This document shows, one piece after another, positions 15,241-18,916 of a stretch of 18,916 bases of DNA. Position 1 is the first letter of the stretch. Each line of letters opens with the position of its first letter. The notes below the pieces were generated by a model that was not told the DNA's origin, searched no databases, and saw only the letters and a list, made by a program, of their open reading frames with translations. The DNA lies in NCBI RefSeq assembly GCF_031551385.1, contig NZ_JAVBNS010000067.1, positions 1 through 18,916 on the forward strand, in the 5' to 3' direction. This stretch comes from Anaerosporobacter sp031551385. Its GTDB lineage: Bacteria; Bacillota; Clostridia; Lachnospirales; Lachnospiraceae. A program made the position numbers and the translations under genes.

Positions 15241-16983
15241 CTAATTCAAACTTTGTTCCTTAAAGATCAATCTAAATAGATTGCTTTCTTTCCTAACCGT
15301 ATCAAAATTGCCCTGTTCCACGATACAGCCATCTTGCAGTAACATCACATCCTCTGATTTTGCAATTGTTGAAAATCTATGAGAAATCGTAATTATTGTC
15401 TTATCGTGTGATAAATTATTGATTGCATTTACAATCATATTCTCATTTTCACTATCTAATGAGGATGTTGACTCATCAAAGATAAGTATCTTTGGGTCTA
15501 GCAATAACGTTCTTGCAATTGCTAATCGCTGCTTTTGTCCTCCTGATAGTTTAATTCCTTGCTCCCCAATCAGGGTATTGTATTTCTCCGCTGTTTCTTG
15601 AATGAAATCATATATATTTGCTTTTTTACACGCATCCTCGATTTCTTCCATCGTTGCATCCGGCTTTGCCATACGAAGATTATCTACTATGGACATATTA
15701 AATAGCATCGGGTCTTGCATTACTATGTTTATTAAGTGCGTCCTTTTTTCCACAGGAATATCATTTAGATTACTATTGTCTATATAGATTGAACCCTCAT
15801 CAGGAGCATAAAGTCCTATTAATAACTTTACTAACGTTGTTTTTCCACTTCCACTTTCCCCAACGATAGCAAGTGACCTATTGTGTTTCATTACTGTGGA
15901 AATGTTTTTTAGAACATAGTTATTCGATGTTTTATATTTGAAGCTAAGGTTTTCAATGCGTATATCTCCGTTAAAATTCTCTTGTTTTTCAGGCAGATTC
16001 TTTGTTGGTAACACATTTTTGTATTCTAACATTGATAATATCCCATCCATCTTAGGCACATCGGAACTTAACTCTATAAATGAATTTAATGTTGTTTGAA
16101 TATATGTATGGATTTGATTATAGTAATTCATAAAGACAAGCATAATCGGTACTGTCATTAAGCCCTTTATAATAAGAATTCCACCGAAAAAATATAGATT
16201 CATACGTGTGATGAAAAATAAATTAAAAGCAATAAGTGCTCCATGCAAATATTGATATCTAGTCATTTTAAGCTTTGTCTTCGTGAGAAGTGACCATTTC
16301 TCTTGCAATAATTCACATTCTCTTTCTTCTAAGTTGTTTATCTTTATCTCTTTCCAGTTTTGTAACGCCTCATGTATCGTGCTATCAAATGCACTTTGAT
16401 CCATTCTGTACTTATTGGCGGCTATCCTGATTTTCTCTCCTAATACTTTCGTAACGAAAAAGGATAGTACAATCATAACTAGACCGAATATTGTTAAGTA
16501 CCAATTCATTTGAAAAATCAAAACCATCATAATTACTGCACCGAAAAGGGAAAATGCAAAGTCCAAACAATGTTTTACATAGAAGGAGCATATTGCTTCT
16601 GTATCAGATTCTATTTTAATCTTAATATCACCAATATTATATTGCTCGTATTCCATGTAATCTATAGAGGTATAGATATCTAGTAACGCTTGTTTTATGT
16701 CCACTTTCAGCATGTTAGTATAATTAAATTCCGCATATTTTGAAGCAACATTTAGTATTGATTGTATAACAAACAAAATAATGTACCCTGCGACAACATA
16801 ACCTAATAATCTTATTTTCTCACCAACGATTACTTGATTGATATAATATTTATAGACGAGTGGTGGAAATAAGGCTGCTAGCACTAACAGAAATTTAGTA
16901 GCAAACATTCCCACCATCAACTTTTTGTTTTTTTCTATCAGTGGAAATAGTTTTTTAAAGTAATATAATCGTTTAAACTTCAT
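15241..16983 (-). CDS. ABC exporter half-transporter, intact
   Basis: This 580-residue type I exporter subunit has a membrane domain with about six helices (residues 20-305) and an ATPase with all canonical motifs. These are Walker A GESGSGKT (375-382), Q423, signature LSGGQ (479-483), Walker B ILIFDES with catalytic E504, and H535 in TISHRFSTI. The ATG follows the TAA of the preceding ABC reading frame directly (TAAATG), with AGGAGGT upstream, so translation is coupled to the split gene. The two were therefore probably a heterodimer. If the split partner is dead, this subunit could work as a homodimer or be orphaned. No precursor peptide, peptidase domain or modifying enzyme is seen, so the cargo is unknown. 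Confidence 0.92.
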   Translation of the reverse strand: MKFKRLYYFKKLFPLIEKNKKLMVGMFATKFLLVLAALFPPLVYKYYINQVIVGEKIRLLGYVVAGYIILFVIQSILNVASKYAEFNYTNMLKVDIKQALLDIYTSIDYMEYEQYNIGDIKIKIESDTEAICSFYVKHCLDFAFSLFGAVIMMVLIFQMNWYLTIFGLVMIVLSFFVTKVLGEKIRIAANKYRMDQSAFDSTIHEALQNWKEIKINNLEERECELLQEKWSLLTKTKLKMTRYQYLHGALIAFNLFFITRMNLYFFGGILIIKGLMTVPIMLVFMNYYNQIHTYIQTTLNSFIELSSDVPKMDGILSMLEYKNVLPTKNLPEKQENFNGDIRIENLSFKYKTSNNYVLKNISTVMKHNRSLAIVGESGSGKTTLVKLLIGLYAPDEGSIYIDNSNLNDIPVEKRTHLINIVMQDPMLFNMSIVDNLRMAKPDATMEEIEDACKKANIYDFIQETAEKYNTLIGEQGIKLSGGQKQRLAIARTLLLDPKILIFDESTSSLDSENENMIVNAINNLSHDKTIITISHRFSTIAKSEDVMLLQDGCIVEQGNFDTVRKESNLFRLIFKEQSLN

Positions 16984-17388
16984 TTACACAATACCTCCTT
17001 CCTTACAATAACTTCTATATTGCTCATAGAAAAGAGTTCTATATTGCAGACACGTTTCCAAAAGTTGTGTGTGTTTTTCGCATCCTATAATCTTTCCATT
17101 TTCTAAAAATGCTACTCGGTCAGCTTTCATTATTGTCGATAAACGGTGTGCAATAATAAGTACCGTGTTTTCCTTGAATAATTCATCCCATGTATTTGTC
17201 AGATTGAGTTCCGTATTACCATCTAACGCTGACGTTGATTCATCGAAAACTAATACTTTCGGTTTCTTTAGATATACTCTGGCTATTGCTAGTCTCTGTT
17301 TCTGACCACCTGATAGTAAGGTCTTTGAAGAATCAAGAATTGTATCAAGACCATTCGGCAATTTGTTAATAACATCGTCTAGTTCCAC
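16984..17388 (-). pseudogene. 3' part of an ABC exporter gene cut by an in-frame TAG
   Basis: This is the same reading frame as the upstream part, directly after the TAG at 17389-17391. Its 134 codons supply the second half of the ATPase: LSGGQ, Walker B VLVFDES and the H-loop in IIAHRLSTI, all intact. It contains no Walker A, so it cannot be a working ATPase alone. The first codon after the stop is GTG, but no ribosome binding site precedes it, so independent translation is doubtful. With the upstream part it would make a normal exporter of 581 residues. Readthrough, a strain-specific mutation or a sequencing error are the options. Confidence 0.8.
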
Positions 17389-18729
17389 CTATTTTAGAAC
17401 GTTCCATATCTCATCATCATGCTTTTCTTCATTCGTAAAAACCAAATTATAACGAACTGTATCATTAAATATTGCTGTTGTTTGATTTACCAAACCTATC
17501 TGACTTCGTAAATCTTGTAAGTTATAGCAATTGATATCTGTTCCATCAATCGTAATTTCACCACGATTAGCCTCAAGCAACCCACATAGTAATTCTGCAA
17601 TCGTACTCTTTCCTTGTCCACTCTTTCCAACTAGTGCAATTCTTTCTCTTGGCTTTATATGTAAGTTGAGATTTTCTAACACCTCTTTATGTTCCGAATA
17701 GGAAAAATGCACGTTACTAAAAATAATTTCACCCTTACTAATTTCATTTACTGGTATATGTTCTTTATATTCTTCTGATTCCTGCTCATGAATTTCAATT
17801 ATTCGTTCAATCGAAATAATTCTTTTTGCTATTGAAAAAGTTCTTGCATACATTCGTCCCAATGTCACTACCATACGTTCAAAATAATCAATACATGCTA
17901 TTAAACCGCCTAGAGTCAGTACATTAGAAACAATATTAAATGCTGCTACTGCAAATAAACATATCGAAGATAATACCTGTATTGCTACATTTGTTCGGTC
18001 AGCAATCGTTTCTTTTTCCATAACTTTTTTATTATTCTCTATAATCTCAAATTCTTTATTCATGTATTTATCCATGCTATATCTAGTTGCATTTAGAAGA
18101 CGAATATCACGCATTCCATTTAAAAGCTCGAATAGCCATGTTTGATTTGACGCAGACATCTTGGCAACCTTTTCATAATACGGCTTGAGGATTTTATTGA
18201 ATACATTCGATACTAGGAACGTGAGAATTACTAAAGCAAGTGAAACTCCTGCCAGTGGAAGACTAATGAATGCAGTCATTCCTAAACACATGCTAAAATC
18301 TAAAAATGCTGATATTCCATAAAATATATCACTATAGATAAAACTCAAAACCTCGTCAGCATCTTTATTCATGCGGAAAATGATATCTCCAGTATTTAAG
18401 TTAGATAGTTGCTTGCTTTTATACGAAAGCACCTTCTTAAATATTCCATTTTTTATGTCAAAAGAAAATTCTATATATAATTTTGCTACCATCATATCAA
18501 GACAATAATGCAAAACTTGATTAATTATGTAGATAACAAAATATATAATCCCTATACGGAAGAATGTTGGTATATTCTTATCGTAAAATAAGGCATCAAC
18601 TAATTTTCCAAATAGATACGGATAACATACTACTATGGTTGTTGTTGCTAGGATTATAAGTAGTACAATTACAAATCGGATTCTATAGGGTCGCATGTAT
18701 TGTGATAGAAAGTTAATTCTTTTTTTCAT
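17389..18729 (-). CDS. 5' part of an ABC exporter gene, ends at a premature TAG
   Basis: This 446-residue product holds the complete membrane domain (helices between about 20 and 300) and the first half of the ATPase: Walker A GKSGQGKST (368-376) and Q-loop Q416. It stops after HDDEIWNVLK, where homologues continue with a helix leading to the signature motif. The next codons in the same frame read VELDDVINKLPNGLDTIL, exactly the expected continuation, so one codon has become TAG; a CAG to TAG change would explain it. Without readthrough the product lacks the signature motif, Walker B and H-loop and should be inactive. ATG 18729 has AGGAG seven bases upstream. It is the first gene of the four-gene ABC series. 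Confidence 0.85.
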   Translation of the reverse strand: MKKRINFLSQYMRPYRIRFVIVLLIILATTTIVVCYPYLFGKLVDALFYDKNIPTFFRIGIIYFVIYIINQVLHYCLDMMVAKLYIEFSFDIKNGIFKKVLSYKSKQLSNLNTGDIIFRMNKDADEVLSFIYSDIFYGISAFLDFSMCLGMTAFISLPLAGVSLALVILTFLVSNVFNKILKPYYEKVAKMSASNQTWLFELLNGMRDIRLLNATRYSMDKYMNKEFEIIENNKKVMEKETIADRTNVAIQVLSSICLFAVAAFNIVSNVLTLGGLIACIDYFERMVVTLGRMYARTFSIAKRIISIERIIEIHEQESEEYKEHIPVNEISKGEIIFSNVHFSYSEHKEVLENLNLHIKPRERIALVGKSGQGKSTIAELLCGLLEANRGEITIDGTDINCYNLQDLRSQIGLVNQTTAIFNDTVRYNLVFTNEEKHDDEIWNVLK

Positions 18730-18770
18730 TGGTTTCTCCTGTTCTTTTGTTTTCTTAATTAGGATTCGGG

Positions 18771-18776
18771 TGTCAA
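18771..18776 (-). promoter_or_regulatory. Possible -35 box of the ABC operon
   Basis: A consensus TTGACA on the minus strand lies about 42 bases upstream of the ATG at 18729. The sequence 16-18 bases downstream is AAAAC-rich and a poor -10, so the promoter is weak or needs an activator. Confidence 0.35.
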
Positions 18777-18791
18777 AAGGTTTATTTTCTT

Positions 18792-18829
18792 GTTTAAATG
18801 AATAATGGGAAATATTTATTCATTTAAAC
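18792..18829. promoter_or_regulatory. Perfect 14-bp inverted repeat upstream of the ABC operon
   Basis: GTTTAAATGAATAA (18792-18805) and TTATTCATTTAAAC (18816-18829) are perfect reverse complements separated by ten bases. The repeat lies just upstream of the TTGACA at 18771-18776. Its position fits an activator or repressor site. No T-run follows on either strand, so it is not a typical terminator. Confidence 0.55.
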
Positions 18830-18863
18830 TTAGTTGATATACTTGTGTAATATACGTTTATGA

Positions 18864-18916
18864 TGCAAAACTTTGTTATGTTTTCAAAGCGCATTCGTTA
18901 ATGTTCTCTAAAACAA
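18864..18916 (+). repeat. Structured dispersed repeat, copy C, cut by window edge
   Basis: The first 52 bases match the start of copy A at 40 positions without gaps, including the GCAAAACTTT end and TCTCTAA. All 12 differences are transitions. It has the same orientation as copy A. The rest lies beyond the window. Confidence 0.7.

Noticed and set aside
15241..18729. Bacteriocin or lantibiotic export cluster
   Set aside because: The ABC proteins have no N-terminal C39 peptidase domain and no precursor peptide or modification enzyme is visible, so no such assignment is supported.

Overview
The window is AT-rich and almost every gene lies on the minus strand. AGGAGG-type ribosome binding sites, a BspA-like leucine-rich-repeat surface protein, an Rpn-family nuclease and many ABC exporters suggest a Firmicute, most likely a Clostridia member of Lachnospiraceae type. 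That placement is inference; no rRNA or other marker gene is present.

Read in the direction of transcription (right to left), the layout is as follows. (1) 18916-11509: a partial copy C of a repeat, then four ABC half-exporters head to tail. The first (16984-18729) is split by one in-frame TAG. The second (15241-16983) is intact. The last two (13301-15106 and 11509-13308) overlap and look like a heterodimer with one degenerate ATP site. (2) 11499-11223: repeat copy B. (3) 10894-8497: a beta-carbonic anhydrase, then a zone of gene debris: a truncated RimL-like acetyltransferase, a scrap of an Rpn gene, an intact GNAT acetyltransferase, a decayed copy of the carbonic anhydrase 3' end, and a complete Rpn-family nuclease. 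(4) 8493-8059: two strong hairpins and repeat copy A. (5) 7985-5043: a MarR regulator with a palindromic operator on its own promoter, a MacB-like fused ABC transporter, and a strong terminator. (6) 5040-2802: a promoter, a LytS-type sensor kinase and a response regulator with a SARP/OmpR-type output domain, then a terminator-like hairpin. (7) 2774-1: an extended -10 promoter, a receiver-like protein lacking the phospho-acceptor Asp and the conserved Lys, and a large secreted LRR protein that runs off the left edge.

Functionally the window is mostly efflux and envelope sensing: a MarR-controlled transporter next to a two-component system, and two exporter pairs. No substrate gene is visible. 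The strongest unexplained signal is the ~280-bp repeat (A 8059-8339, B 11223-11499 inverted, C from 18864). Copies A and B differ by paired substitutions that preserve two separate stems while a 19-nt loop is unchanged. That pattern suggests selection on a folded RNA or DNA structure. Other notable points are the amber codon in the ABC gene, the pseudo-receiver coupled to a surface protein, and the mosaic of gene fragments at 9408-10400.
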